From Spirochaetales bacterium (lineage in GTDB: Bacteria; Spirochaetota; Spirochaetia; Sphaerochaetales; Sphaerochaetaceae), in assembly GCA_017470995.1 (NCBI GenBank), contig JAFUXI010000071.1, positions 1 to 64,000 of the forward strand: a stretch of DNA of 64,000 nt, given 5' to 3'. Position 1 is the stretch's first letter. Every line of letters begins with the position of its first letter. Made by a program: the position numbers and the translations under genes. Of the stretch, positions 24,982 through 32,575 are shown piece after piece. Under the pieces are notes generated by a model, which saw only the letters and a list, made by a program, of their open reading frames with translations, was not told the DNA's origin and searched no databases.

Positions 24982-25349
24982 GTGTGGTTGGTAAGTTCTT
25001 CTTCAGAATATGATGAATGGTTTTCCTCTCTGGACGAACAAAGCAAGGAAGCAGTTCTCGTAAAAGTTTATCTGCTTCAGGAGTTCGGACCAACTCTCGG
25101 GAGGCCATTTGTCGATACTCTTAAAGGAACGGAGAATCGTAGGAATATAAAGGAACTCAGATGTCAAAGCCCGGATCATGTATTGCGAATTGCCTTTTAT
25201 TTTGATCCGGAGAGGAGTGCTTTCCTTTTGATTGGTGGTGACAAGAAAGGAAAAACGAAGATAGGTTCTATAGGGACCTGATTAGCAAGGCAGAAGCTAT
25301 TATCAAGCAACATGAGAAGGAATTAGGGGAAAATGAAGAACGCAATTAA
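24982..25349 (+). pseudogene. HigB/RelE-superfamily toxin with an apparent -1 frameshift
   Basis: The first frame (24982-25281, 99 residues) has the family core, including PFVDTLKGT, RNIKELRCQS and LLIGGDKKGK. It then runs into a foreign tail and stop. Shifting by -1 at the A run near 25255 restores the expected end: NEDRFYRDLISKAEAII, then a helical tail stopping at 25349, 17 nt inside the antitoxin gene. Phage Gp49-like HigB toxins are mRNA interferases and normally end that way. The cause may be mutation, a sequencing error in the A tract, or slippage on AAA. GTG is the probable start. Confidence 0.75.
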
Positions 25350-25638
25350 AAGTATGGAAGCCAGTATGTCGGAAGAGTCTGTCAGAAGAGCCAAAATCAA
25401 GGCGGAGCAGGAGATTCTTGCTATGAGGCTTTATCTTCTCCGAGAAGAGCAAGGAGTGAAGCAATCAGAGATGAGGAATTTCAATCAGGCGTCTGTTTCA
25501 AAAATAGAAAAGAGAAAAGACATGAAAATATCAACGCTTTTGGATTATCTGGACAGTCTGGATTTAGATCTTGAAATTGCCGTATATCCACGGGATGATT
25601 ATTCGGATGAGTCCAGAAGGGTTCTATTGAGGGTATAA
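25333..25638 (+). CDS. HTH-type antitoxin (HigA/XRE-like)
   Basis: The 101-residue protein has an N-terminal helical segment (MEASMSEESVRRAKIKAEQEI). An XRE-type helix-turn-helix follows: LREEQGVKQSEMRNFNQASVSKIEKR. It ends with a segment like HigA partners of HigB toxins (LDYLDSLDLDLEIAVYP). It should neutralise the toxin and repress the operon at the 24955-24970 palindrome. AGGGGAAA precedes the start, and the toxin frame overlaps it. Confidence 0.82.
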   Translation: MKNAIKSMEASMSEESVRRAKIKAEQEILAMRLYLLREEQGVKQSEMRNFNQASVSKIEKRKDMKISTLLDYLDSLDLDLEIAVYPRDDYSDESRRVLLRV

Positions 25639-25659
25639 TTTAAGATTTCTTGCGTGATT

Positions 25660-25695
25660 TCAATGCACCTCGGAAACGGGGTGCATTGTTTTTTT
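25660..25695 (+). terminator. Hairpin repeat, copy 2 (right of the toxin-antitoxin cassette)
   Basis: Same 28-bp sequence as at 24899-24926, followed by TGTTTTTTT. It is an intrinsic terminator after the antitoxin gene. The identical pair brackets a 733-bp unit containing only the toxin-antitoxin genes. Confidence 0.8.
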
Positions 25696-25802
25696 CTTCA
25701 TTGATGCAAAATCCGATTGATGTTTTTTAAAAAATATAATAGGTTACTAACGTTTTTAGAGATAAGGAATTTGAGAAAAGAAGATTGAGGTTTTAGAAGA
25801 AA

Positions 25803-27914
25803 ATGGCAATTGAACTGTCAAAGATGAGAAACATTGGAATCAGTGCACATATCGATTCCGGAAAAACCACCCTCAGCGAGAGAATCCTCTACTACTGCAA
25901 CAGGATTCACGCAATCCACGAAGTCCACGGAAAGGACGGCGTCGGAGCAACCATGGACAGCATGGAGCTTGAGCGCGAGAGAGGAATAACCATAGCCAGC
26001 GCAGCCACCAGCGTCAACTGGAAGGGCTACGAGATAAACGTCATCGACACTCCGGGTCACGTCGACTTCACCATCGAGGTCGAGAGATCGCTGCGTGTTT
26101 TGGACGGTGCCATCCTGGTGCTGTGCTCCGTCGGCGGAGTCCAGAGCCAGAGCATCACAGTCGACAGGCAGATGGACCGCTACAAGGTTCCCAGAATCGC
26201 TTTCATCAACAAGTGCGACCGTGTCGGCGCAAACCCGATCAGAGTCGTAGGTCAGATGCGCGAGAAGCTTCATCTGAATGCAGTGCTCGTAGAGCTGCCC
26301 ATCGGACTTGAGGACAGACTCGAGGGCGTCGTGGATCTTATCCGCATGAAAGCCATCTACTTCGACGGCCCCAACGGCAACATCCTGCGCGAGGAAGATG
26401 TTCCCGAGGCAATGATGGAAGAGGCTCTCTCAAAGCGCGAGGAGCTCATCGAGGCAGCTTCCGATTTCGATGACGAACTGATGAACATGATCCTTGAAGG
26501 CGAGGAGCCCTCGATCGAGATGGTCGAAGCTGCAATCAGACGCGGCACGCTGTCTCTGAAGATGTGCCCGGTCTTCGTGGGATCGGCCCATAAGAACAAG
26601 GGTATCCAGCCTCTTCTGGACGGCGTTACAAAGTATCTGCCCGAGCCGAGGGATGTCGAGAACAGGGCTCTGGATCTGGACAACAACGAGGCCGAGGTGC
26701 TTCTCGAGGCCGATGACAAGAAGATCCCCGTGGTCCTTGCCTTCAAGCTCGAGGACGGCCGCTACGGTCAGCTGACCTACATCCGTGTCTATCAGGGCAA
26801 GCTGAGAAAGGGTGATGAGCTGATCAACACCAGAACCGGCAAGCGCGTCAGAGTCGGAAGACTGATCAAGATGCATGCATCCGAGATGGAGGATATCTCC
26901 GAGTGCGGTTCAGGCGAGATCGCCGCTCTGTTCGGCATCGACTGTGCAAGCGGAGACACCTTCTGCGGTGCAGGCCTCAACTATGCCATGACAAGCATGT
27001 TTGTCCCCAATCCCGTCATCTCCCTGGCAATCCTCCCGAAGGACAAGAAGAGCCAGGACAACATGAGCAAGGCAATCAACCGCTTCATGAAGGAAGACCC
27101 GACCTTCCAGTGCTACGTTGATCCCGAGAGCAACCAGACCATCATCAAGGGTATGGGAGAGCTCCATCTTGATGTCTACGTCGAGCGCATGAGACGTGAG
27201 TACAACTGTGAAGTCACTGTCGGTGCTCCCGAGGTTGCCTACCGCGAAGCCATTTCCCAGAGGGCAGAGTTCAACTACACCCACAAGAAGCAGACAGGCG
27301 GAAGCGGACAGTTCGCACGTGTTGCCGGCTACATCGAGCCGATTCTGCGCGATCCTGCATCCGAAGAGGAGCCCAAGGACTTCGAGTTCGTCAACGAGGT
27401 CAAGGGCGGAGTCATTCCGACCGAGTTCATTCCTTCCTGCGAGAAGGGCTTCATGACAGCCATGAAGAAGGGCCCGCAGCTGGAGTTCCCGATTGTCGGT
27501 GTGCGCGTAGTTATCAACGACGGTGCCTTTCACCCGGTCGATTCCTCCGATATGGCTTTCCAGACTGCTGCAATCGCAGCTTTCAAGGAAGCTTTCGCAA
27601 AGGCAAAGCCTGCTATCCTCGAGCCCATCATGAAGGTCGAGATCGAAGGTCCCTCCGAGTTCCAGGGAGCTATCTTCGGAACAGTCAACCAGAGACGCGG
27701 CATGATCGTCAGCTCAACCGAGGACGGAAACAACTGTACCGTTGATGCAGAAGTACCTCTTGCAGAGATGTTCGGATACTCCACGGTCCTGAGATCCATG
27801 ACTCAGGGCAAGGCCGAGTTCTCCATGGAAGTCTGCCGCTATGCCAAGGTGCCGCAGTCGATTTCCGAGGAACTGAAGGCCAAGAAGGAAGAAAAAGATA
27901 AGAAGAAAGCTTGA
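25803..27914 (+). CDS. fusA: Translation elongation factor G
   Basis: The 703-residue GTPase has G1 [10 protein letters not shown]3 DTPGHVDF and G4 NKCD. The EF-G domain II, the ribosomal S5-like domain IV ([16 protein letters not shown]) and domain V ([21 protein letters not shown]) are all present. It drives tRNA translocation. Length and domains are normal. The last ten residues are a Lys-rich tail ([10 protein letters not shown]). It stands alone rather than in the str operon, so it may be one of two EF-G copies; that cannot be decided here. Confidence 0.93.
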   Translation: MAIELSKMRNIGISAHIDSGKTTLSERILYYCNRIHAIHEVHGKDGVGATMDSMELERERGITIASAATSVNWKGYEINVIDTPGHVDFTIEVERSLRVLDGAILVLCSVGGVQSQSITVDRQMDRYKVPRIAFINKCDRVGANPIRVVGQMREKLHLNAVLVELPIGLEDRLEGVVDLIRMKAIYFDGPNGNILREEDVPEAMMEEALSKREELIEAASDFDDELMNMILEGEEPSIEMVEAAIRRGTLSLKMCPVFVGSAHKNKGIQPLLDGVTKYLPEPRDVENRALDLDNNEAEVLLEADDKKIPVVLAFKLEDGRYGQLTYIRVYQGKLRKGDELINTRTGKRVRVGRLIKMHASEMEDISECGSGEIAALFGIDCASGDTFCGAGLNYAMTSMFVPNPVISLAILPKDKKSQDNMSKAINRFMKEDPTFQCYVDPESNQTIIKGMGELHLDVYVERMRREYNCEVTVGAPEVAYREAISQRAEFNYTHKKQTGGSGQFARVAGYIEPILRDPASEEEPKDFEFVNEVKGGVIPTEFIPSCEKGFMTAMKKGPQLEFPIVGVRVVINDGAFHPVDSSDMAFQTAAIAAFKEAFAKAKPAILEPIMKVEIEGPSEFQGAIFGTVNQRRGMIVSSTEDGNNCTVDAEVPLAEMFGYSTVLRSMTQGKAEFSMEVCRYAKVPQSISEELKAKKEEKDKKKA

Positions 27915-28018
27915 ATTCATCCCGGATTCCGGCATCTCGCATCGAAGCCGTTTCCAGGCGAATTGAAGCTTTCTAGATGGGTTGAACCATGTTATCATGG
28001 TGATATAAGGAATTTGAA

Positions 28019-28726
28019 ATGGAAGTAGCAGAACTGATTAAGAAAAGTCCTATAAGAGTATTTGAGAGTTCGATCGACGGTGGCCTCGGCCGCGGAAACC
28101 TCGGAGTTCTTGCCTCCCAGCACGGAGTAGGCAAGACTGCATGCATGGTCCATCTGGCAATCGACAAGATCCTGCGCGGTCTGAACGTCATCCATGTCTC
28201 GTTCGGCGCCAACGTGGAGCACATCATGAACTGGTACAAGGAGGCCTTCCGTGAGATCTCCGAATTCCGCAGTCTGGATGATGCCTTCGATGTCTATCAG
28301 ACCATCAGAAGCAACCGCGTCATGATGAACTTCTCCCAGGAGGGAGTAGGTGTGGACAAAATCCTCTCAAGCCTCGAGACCCTGATCAACCAGGGATCGT
28401 TCAAGGCCGATGCAGTCTTCTTCGACGGTTACAAGCTGACTATGGCTTCCGATGACGATGTCAAGAAGATCAAGGCATTCGCCCAGAAGATGAACATCGA
28501 GGTCTGGTTCTGCGTTTCACCTGCAAGACCCAACGTCGAGTTCACCGAGTACGGAGTGCCCGTGACAATGGATCCTTACCTTGAGATGATCGATGTGCTT
28601 GTAGGTCTTCACTACAACGACGAGAAGAGCAGGGTCATCATGACTGTTGTCAAGGATCACGGCAAGAGCATCCCGCATCCGGCAGGAGTTGCTCTCGATC
28701 CCAACACAATGCTCATCAGCGAGTAA
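28019..28726 (+). CDS. RecA/KaiC-like P-loop ATPase, function unknown
   Basis: The 235-residue soluble protein has a Walker A-like ASQHGVGKTA near residue 35 and a Walker B-like DAVFFDGYKL near residue 140, in a RecA-fold order. There is no DNA-binding or membrane domain. A -35/-10 pair (TTGAAC, 16 bp, TATAAG) upstream and GGAATTTGAA before the ATG suggest independent expression. I do not recognise a characterised orthologue; it may be a KaiC-like regulator or a helicase-loader-like ATPase. Confidence 0.7.
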   Translation: MEVAELIKKSPIRVFESSIDGGLGRGNLGVLASQHGVGKTACMVHLAIDKILRGLNVIHVSFGANVEHIMNWYKEAFREISEFRSLDDAFDVYQTIRSNRVMMNFSQEGVGVDKILSSLETLINQGSFKADAVFFDGYKLTMASDDDVKKIKAFAQKMNIEVWFCVSPARPNVEFTEYGVPVTMDPYLEMIDVLVGLHYNDEKSRVIMTVVKDHGKSIPHPAGVALDPNTMLISE

Positions 28727-28758
28727 TCCGTAGCGGTCGTTGCAAACATCATTCATTG

Positions 28759-28836
28759 TTAGTACAGAAGAGAGTCTAGGTTGATTCTGTACTAACTTCT
28801 TAGTACAAACCGGACCTTGATTCTGATTTGTACTAA
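28759..28836 (+). promoter_or_regulatory. Two tandem stem-loops upstream of the iron-type ABC operon
   Basis: TTAGTACAGAA (28759-28769) is the exact complement of TTCTGTACTAA (28785-28795). TTAGTACAAA (28800-28809) is the complement of TTTGTACTAA (28827-28836). The two units repeat with a 41-bp period and both contain TTGATTCTG. The inner arms also match each other (GTACTAA-N4-TTAGTAC), so an alternative fold is possible. Either operator DNA or a two-state leader RNA would explain it. The start of the first gene is 142 bp further on. Confidence 0.6.
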
Positions 28837-28977
28837 CTTTCTGGCCGGCGCATCAGGCCGACCTGATAGGATTTCCGCTTTCCCTGTTGCGAGAAAGCCG
28901 CATTTCCTTTATCATCAAGACAACTCGTCCATGAAGGGCGCATCAGAAGCAGAAGTTTCGGTCTCCATAGCAATAGG
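28837..28977 (+). other. Long leader of the iron-type ABC operon
   Basis: No gene is visible. The segment contains the hairpin ATCAGG-CCGA-CCTGAT (28852-28867), a GCTTTC/GAAAGC hairpin (about 28874-28895), and GGCGCATCAG twice (near 28848 and 28938). No B12-box, so a cobalamin riboswitch is not supported. Confidence 0.4.
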
Positions 28978-30033
28978 TTGGTGCGTCCTGTGATTTCAGA
29001 TTCAGGCAAGAAAAGAACAATTACTCTTATCATGCTTCTGGCAGTCCTCGGCATGGCATTTGTCTGTCTGTTCGTGGGTTCCTCGCACATGTCCTTTTCC
29101 GAGTGCATTCAGGCTTTGCTGAACAGAAGTACTGCGGCAAACAACAGAATTATATGGAAAATCCGCATGCCCAGAGTGATTGCGGCCATCATTGCCGGAG
29201 CAGGGCTCTCTGTGTCAGGTCTGATAATGCAGACGAATCTGAACAACAGCATGGCAAGTCCTTCAACGTTGGGCGTGTCGAACGCCGCAGTCTTCGGGGC
29301 CAATCTCTCGATAATTGCTTTTGCCGGAGGCTTTCTGGACACGGGGAGCCATCTGGCTAACTTCGATGTCGGCGCAAACCCTTATTCGACTTCGCTGATG
29401 GCTTTCGTGTTCTCGGTGGTATCGATCCTGTTGATTCTCTTCCTGTGCGGGACAAGAAGTTTCTCTCCCAATGTGGTGGTCCTTGCGGGAATCGCCATCG
29501 GCTCGGTGTGGACGGCGGCTACCACGATTCTGCAGTTCTATGCCACGGATGTGGGGCTTTCCGCGGCGGTGGTGTGGAATTTCGGAGATCTGGGCAGGGC
29601 TACCTACAGAACCGACCTGATAATGCTTGTAACCGTCGGGGTAGGTTTGGTTTTCTTCCTTTTCATGTCCAGACGCTTCGATGCGCTCTTGAGCGGGGAT
29701 GCCGTAGCTGTTTCGGTGGGCGTGAATGTTAAGGCTCTTCGTTTCGTGTCGATGCTGCTTGCATCCATGATCACTGCCGTTTGCGTGTCGTTCCTGGGGA
29801 TTATCGGATTTGTCGGAATCATCTGTCCCCATATCGTGAAGAAGTTCTTCGGGCAGGAGCATTTCTGGTCCATCAGCGCATCCGCGTTGTGCGGAAGCCT
29901 GCTGCTTCTGGTTGCAGATACGCTTTCCCGAAGCATGGGAAGCGGGTCGGCACTGCCGGTCGGAGCAATCACGTCCATGCTGGGAGCTCCGTTCTTCATT
30001 GCAATCATCTTCTCAAAAGGGAGGCGCCGCTGA
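28978..30033 (+). CDS. Iron-complex/cobalamin-type ABC transporter permease (FecCD family)
   Basis: The 351-residue protein has about ten membrane helices and FecCD motifs: RMPRVIAAIIAGAGLSVSGLIMQ (split by the usual turn), FSPNVVVLAGIAIG, and the coupling region GFVGIICPHIVKKFFG. It forms the channel for siderophore, haem or cobalamin import. The start is uncertain: TTG at 28978, GTG at 28981 or GTG at 28990, none with a good ribosome-binding site. The stop overlaps the ATPase start. Confidence 0.87.
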   Translation: MVRPVISDSGKKRTITLIMLLAVLGMAFVCLFVGSSHMSFSECIQALLNRSTAANNRIIWKIRMPRVIAAIIAGAGLSVSGLIMQTNLNNSMASPSTLGVSNAAVFGANLSIIAFAGGFLDTGSHLANFDVGANPYSTSLMAFVFSVVSILLILFLCGTRSFSPNVVVLAGIAIGSVWTAATTILQFYATDVGLSAAVVWNFGDLGRATYRTDLIMLVTVGVGLVFFLFMSRRFDALLSGDAVAVSVGVNVKALRFVSMLLASMITAVCVSFLGIIGFVGIICPHIVKKFFGQEHFWSISASALCGSLLLLVADTLSRSMGSGSALPVGAITSMLGAPFFIAIIFSKGRRR

Positions 30034-30803
30034 TGCTTGAAATCAAGGGTCTTTCTTTTGCATATGAAAATGACAGGCCGGTATTGAAGGGTGTTGATAT
30101 GGCGCTCGAAGACGGACAGGTCGGGATTCTGCTCGGACGCAACGGAGCAGGAAAGAGCACTCTTCTGAAGATAATCACGGGCGTTCTGAAGCCTTCGGGC
30201 GGTTCGGTTCTCTTCAACGGGCAGGACCTTCTTGCCATGACAAGGCGCGAGAGGGCGGCCTTGGTGGCCTATGTGCCGCAACAGATCGATTTCGGAGATC
30301 TGACCGTGTACCAGACGGTGCTTACCGGTCGGGTTTCCTATTACAGCATAAAGCCGTCGAAGTCCGATCTGGATGTAGTAGGGCGGGTGATAGCCGAGAT
30401 GGACCTCTCCGATGTCTCTTGCCGCAACGTGCAGGAACTATCCGGCGGAGAGAGACAGAAGGTGGCAATCGCCAGGGCGCTTGCACAGGAACCAAAGGTA
30501 CTGGTGTTCGATGAACCTACTGGGAATCTGGATATAGCCAATGAGCTGCTGATTATAAAGGAAGCGAAAAAGATAGCTTGTTCCAAGAACATTACCGTGT
30601 TTTCTTCAATACATGACTTGAATCAGGCTATGTATTTCGGTGATAAGTTCTTCTTCATGAAGGATGGTTCAATCAAGTATACGGGAAACTCTGAGGTTTT
30701 TTCTCCTGAGATTATCAGGGATGTCTATGGTGTTGAAGCTTCTTTGGTCGGTGACCGGGGAGAAAAATATATCAATTATTACAAGGAGCTGAGGAATGAT
30801 TAA
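30033..30803 (+). CDS. Iron-complex/cobalamin-type ABC transporter ATP-binding protein
   Basis: Starting at the ATG that overlaps the permease stop, the 256-residue protein has Walker A GRNGAGKST, Q-loop VPQQIDFG, signature LSGGERQKVAIARAL and Walker B VLVFDEPTGNLD. It powers uptake with the FecCD permease. The gene overlaps the following receptor gene by 8 nt, so the three are one operon. Confidence 0.93.
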   Translation: MLEIKGLSFAYENDRPVLKGVDMALEDGQVGILLGRNGAGKSTLLKIITGVLKPSGGSVLFNGQDLLAMTRRERAALVAYVPQQIDFGDLTVYQTVLTGRVSYYSIKPSKSDLDVVGRVIAEMDLSDVSCRNVQELSGGERQKVAIARALAQEPKVLVFDEPTGNLDIANELLIIKEAKKIACSKNITVFSSIHDLNQAMYFGDKFFFMKDGSIKYTGNSEVFSPEIIRDVYGVEASLVGDRGEKYINYYKELRND

Positions 30804-31950
30804 GAGATTATTGATGCTGTTTGCCGTGGCAATGGTTGTTTTCGGTGTTTTTGCTGCGTCGGTTTCGGAGAGTTCTGCGCCGGCCAAGGGTCAGAGTGTC
30901 GTAGTGACCGACATGGTCGGAAGACAGGTGGAGATTGTTCCGGGAAGCTATACCAGAGTAGTGTGCATCGGTGCCGGAGCTCTGAGGCTTTATTCCTATA
31001 TCAACGGATCGGATCTGCTCTGCGGAGTGGAAGACATAGAGAACAAGACACTGCAGAACAGACCCAAGATGTTCGATTCGGTCGCTCTGCCGTATCACAT
31101 TGCCTATGGTTCGGATTTTGAGAAGCTTCCGTCCTGCGGAGTAGGCGGACCCCAGGCACAGACTGCAGAAGCGGAGAAGATTCTTTCCTGCAATCCCGAC
31201 ATCGTCATTTCAGAATATGAGGATGTGGACAAGTCAAATGCCCTGCAGGAGCAGCTGGGCGTGCCCGTAATCACCCTGAAACCGGGACAGAGCGTGTTTG
31301 CCGATCCGTTCAAGGACACATTGCGCCTTCTGGGCAAGGTTTTCTGCAGGGAAGAGAGGGCCGAAGAAATCGTTTCCTTCGTAGAGGCGGAGACTCAGGC
31401 TATCAGAACCCGTGTCGAGGCTATTGCGGAAGCAGACAAGCCATCAGTCTACATCTGCGGACTCGGCAACTGGGGAACCACCAACCATCTGATGACCAGC
31501 CCCAACTTCCCGCTGTTCGAGGCTGCCAACGTGAAGAATGTCCTTTCTGGCCTTGCGACCAAGGGAAACCAGAGCATCGAGAAGGAGAAGTTCGTTGCCA
31601 TCGGCTCGGATATCGATATCATGATCATCGATGCAGCCGCAGTGAAGAACATCCGACCGCTCTATGCCGAGGATCCGACGATGTTCGATTCCGTCAAGGC
31701 CTGGAAAGAAGGAGAAGTCTATCTGCAGCTGGCATTCAATGCCTACTATACCAACTATGAGCTGGCTCTGGCAGATACATGGTTCATTGCCAAGAGCGTG
31801 TATCCGCAGCTGTTCGAGGACATCGACATGAATGCGAAGCTGGACGAGATAACCACGCTTTTCCTCGGGCAGGAGATGTCTGAGCAGATTTTTGCCTTCC
31901 CGACAAGCAAAGGTGCCTGCGGAAGGATCGGTTCCGAGTTCTTCAAATAA
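30796..31950 (+). CDS. Iron-complex/cobalamin-type ABC substrate-binding protein
   Basis: The 384-residue protein has a signal peptide (LLMLFAVAMVVFGVFAAS) without a lipobox Cys and a two-lobe FecB/BtuF fold: VTDMVGRQVEIVPGSYTRVV at the start, EAEKILSCNPDIVIS in lobe one, and a long helix linking to lobe two. Ligand could be a ferric siderophore, haem or cobalamin; gene order and the nearby Feo system favour iron. Receptor last in the operon is less common than receptor first. Confidence 0.87.
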   Translation: MIKRLLMLFAVAMVVFGVFAASVSESSAPAKGQSVVVTDMVGRQVEIVPGSYTRVVCIGAGALRLYSYINGSDLLCGVEDIENKTLQNRPKMFDSVALPYHIAYGSDFEKLPSCGVGGPQAQTAEAEKILSCNPDIVISEYEDVDKSNALQEQLGVPVITLKPGQSVFADPFKDTLRLLGKVFCREERAEEIVSFVEAETQAIRTRVEAIAEADKPSVYICGLGNWGTTNHLMTSPNFPLFEAANVKNVLSGLATKGNQSIEKEKFVAIGSDIDIMIIDAAAVKNIRPLYAEDPTMFDSVKAWKEGEVYLQLAFNAYYTNYELALADTWFIAKSVYPQLFEDIDMNAKLDEITTLFLGQEMSEQIFAFPTSKGACGRIGSEFFK

Positions 31951-31978
31951 ATAGTCACTATTTTTACAGCGAATTGAA

Positions 31979-32003
31979 GGCGGGAGAAATCCCGCCGTTT
32001 TAG
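31979..32003 (+). terminator. Terminator of the iron-type ABC operon
   Basis: GGCGGGA pairs with TCCCGCC around GAAA and is followed by GTTTTAG. It separates the ABC operon from the feo promoter that begins 5 bp later. Confidence 0.8.
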
Positions 32004-32007
32004 TCTA

Positions 32008-32099
32008 TTGACAAGTTAATTGCCTCTAACTATACTGCAGATTGGTTAGATGTGACTAATCAGTATTAGATATAACAAATTTTGATTAGCTGAATCTAA
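32008..32099 (+). promoter_or_regulatory. feo promoter with phased TTAG-N6-CTAA boxes
   Basis: TTGACA (32008-32013), 17 bp and TATACT (32031-32036) form a near-consensus promoter. Perfect TTAG-N6-CTAA boxes lie at 32046-32059 and 32086-32099. TTAG-N6-CAAA (32066-32079) sits midway, so three boxes are exactly 20 bp apart. A fourth near-match TTAA-N6-CTAA (32016-32029) lies in the spacer. The box is the half-unit of the DtxR/IdeR palindrome, so Fe(II)- or Mn(II)-dependent repression is likely. Confidence 0.75.
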
Positions 32100-32114
32100 T
32101 GGGAGGAGGTTTTC

Positions 32115-32327
32115 ATGATGCCTTTGACATTTGCAGATGTAGAAGAGGACAACATCATCAAGAGAATAGGCGGGACGCCGGAAGTGAAGAAACACCTGGA
32201 GAACCTGGGTTTCGTGGTAGGCGGAAACGTCAAGGTCGTGAACAGGATGGGGAACAACATCATAGTCAACGTCAAGGAAGCCCGTATCGCCATCAGCGAA
32301 GGCATGGCGAACAAGATCATGGTCTGA
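32115..32327 (+). CDS. feoA: FeoA-domain protein (first copy)
   Basis: This 70-residue SH3-like FeoA protein follows GGGAGGAGG. Features are the start TFADVEEDNIIKRIGGTP, a hydrophobic LGFVVGGNVKVVNRMG and the final EARIAISEGMANKIMV. FeoA assists ferrous iron uptake through FeoB. This copy is closer to the regulatory-type FeoA than the second copy. Confidence 0.88.
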   Translation: MMPLTFADVEEDNIIKRIGGTPEVKKHLENLGFVVGGNVKVVNRMGNNIIVNVKEARIAISEGMANKIMV

Positions 32328-32343
32328 TATAGGAGAAAAGTAT

Positions 32344-32565
32344 ATGAAAACACTGAGAGATGCCGCTATCGGCAGCACCGTCAAGGTTGTCAGAATCAAC
32401 GGTGAAGGCGCCATCAAGCGCAGGATCATGGACATGGGAATCACCCGTGGCATTGAAATCTACGTCCGCAAGGTTGCTCCGCTCGGAGACCCTGTTGAGG
32501 TTACGGTCCGCGGATACGAACTTTCCATCAGAAAGGCCGATGCCGAGATGGTTGAGGTGGAGTGA
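32344..32565 (+). CDS. FeoA-domain protein (second copy)
   Basis: This 73-residue FeoA has the classical pattern: VVRINGEGAIKRRIMDMGIT, then VRKVAPLGDPVEVTVRGYELSIRKADAEMVEVE. It starts 16 nt after the first copy, with AGGAGAAAAGT before the ATG, and ends 10 nt before feoB. Tandem feoA-feoA-feoB is a known Feo layout in several anaerobes. Confidence 0.9.
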   Translation: MKTLRDAAIGSTVKVVRINGEGAIKRRIMDMGITRGIEIYVRKVAPLGDPVEVTVRGYELSIRKADAEMVEVE

Positions 32566-32575
32566 GGAGGCAGAT

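Noticed and set aside
28837-28977. Possible cobalamin riboswitch before the FecCD operon
   Set aside because: No B12-box or matching core could be found by eye; the leader has only simple hairpins. An Rfam covariance search would settle it.
32360-32575. Upstream start for feoB overlapping the second feoA
   Set aside because: Overlaps feoA in another frame and lacks homology; the ATG at 32576 follows GGAGG and opens with the G-domain strand.
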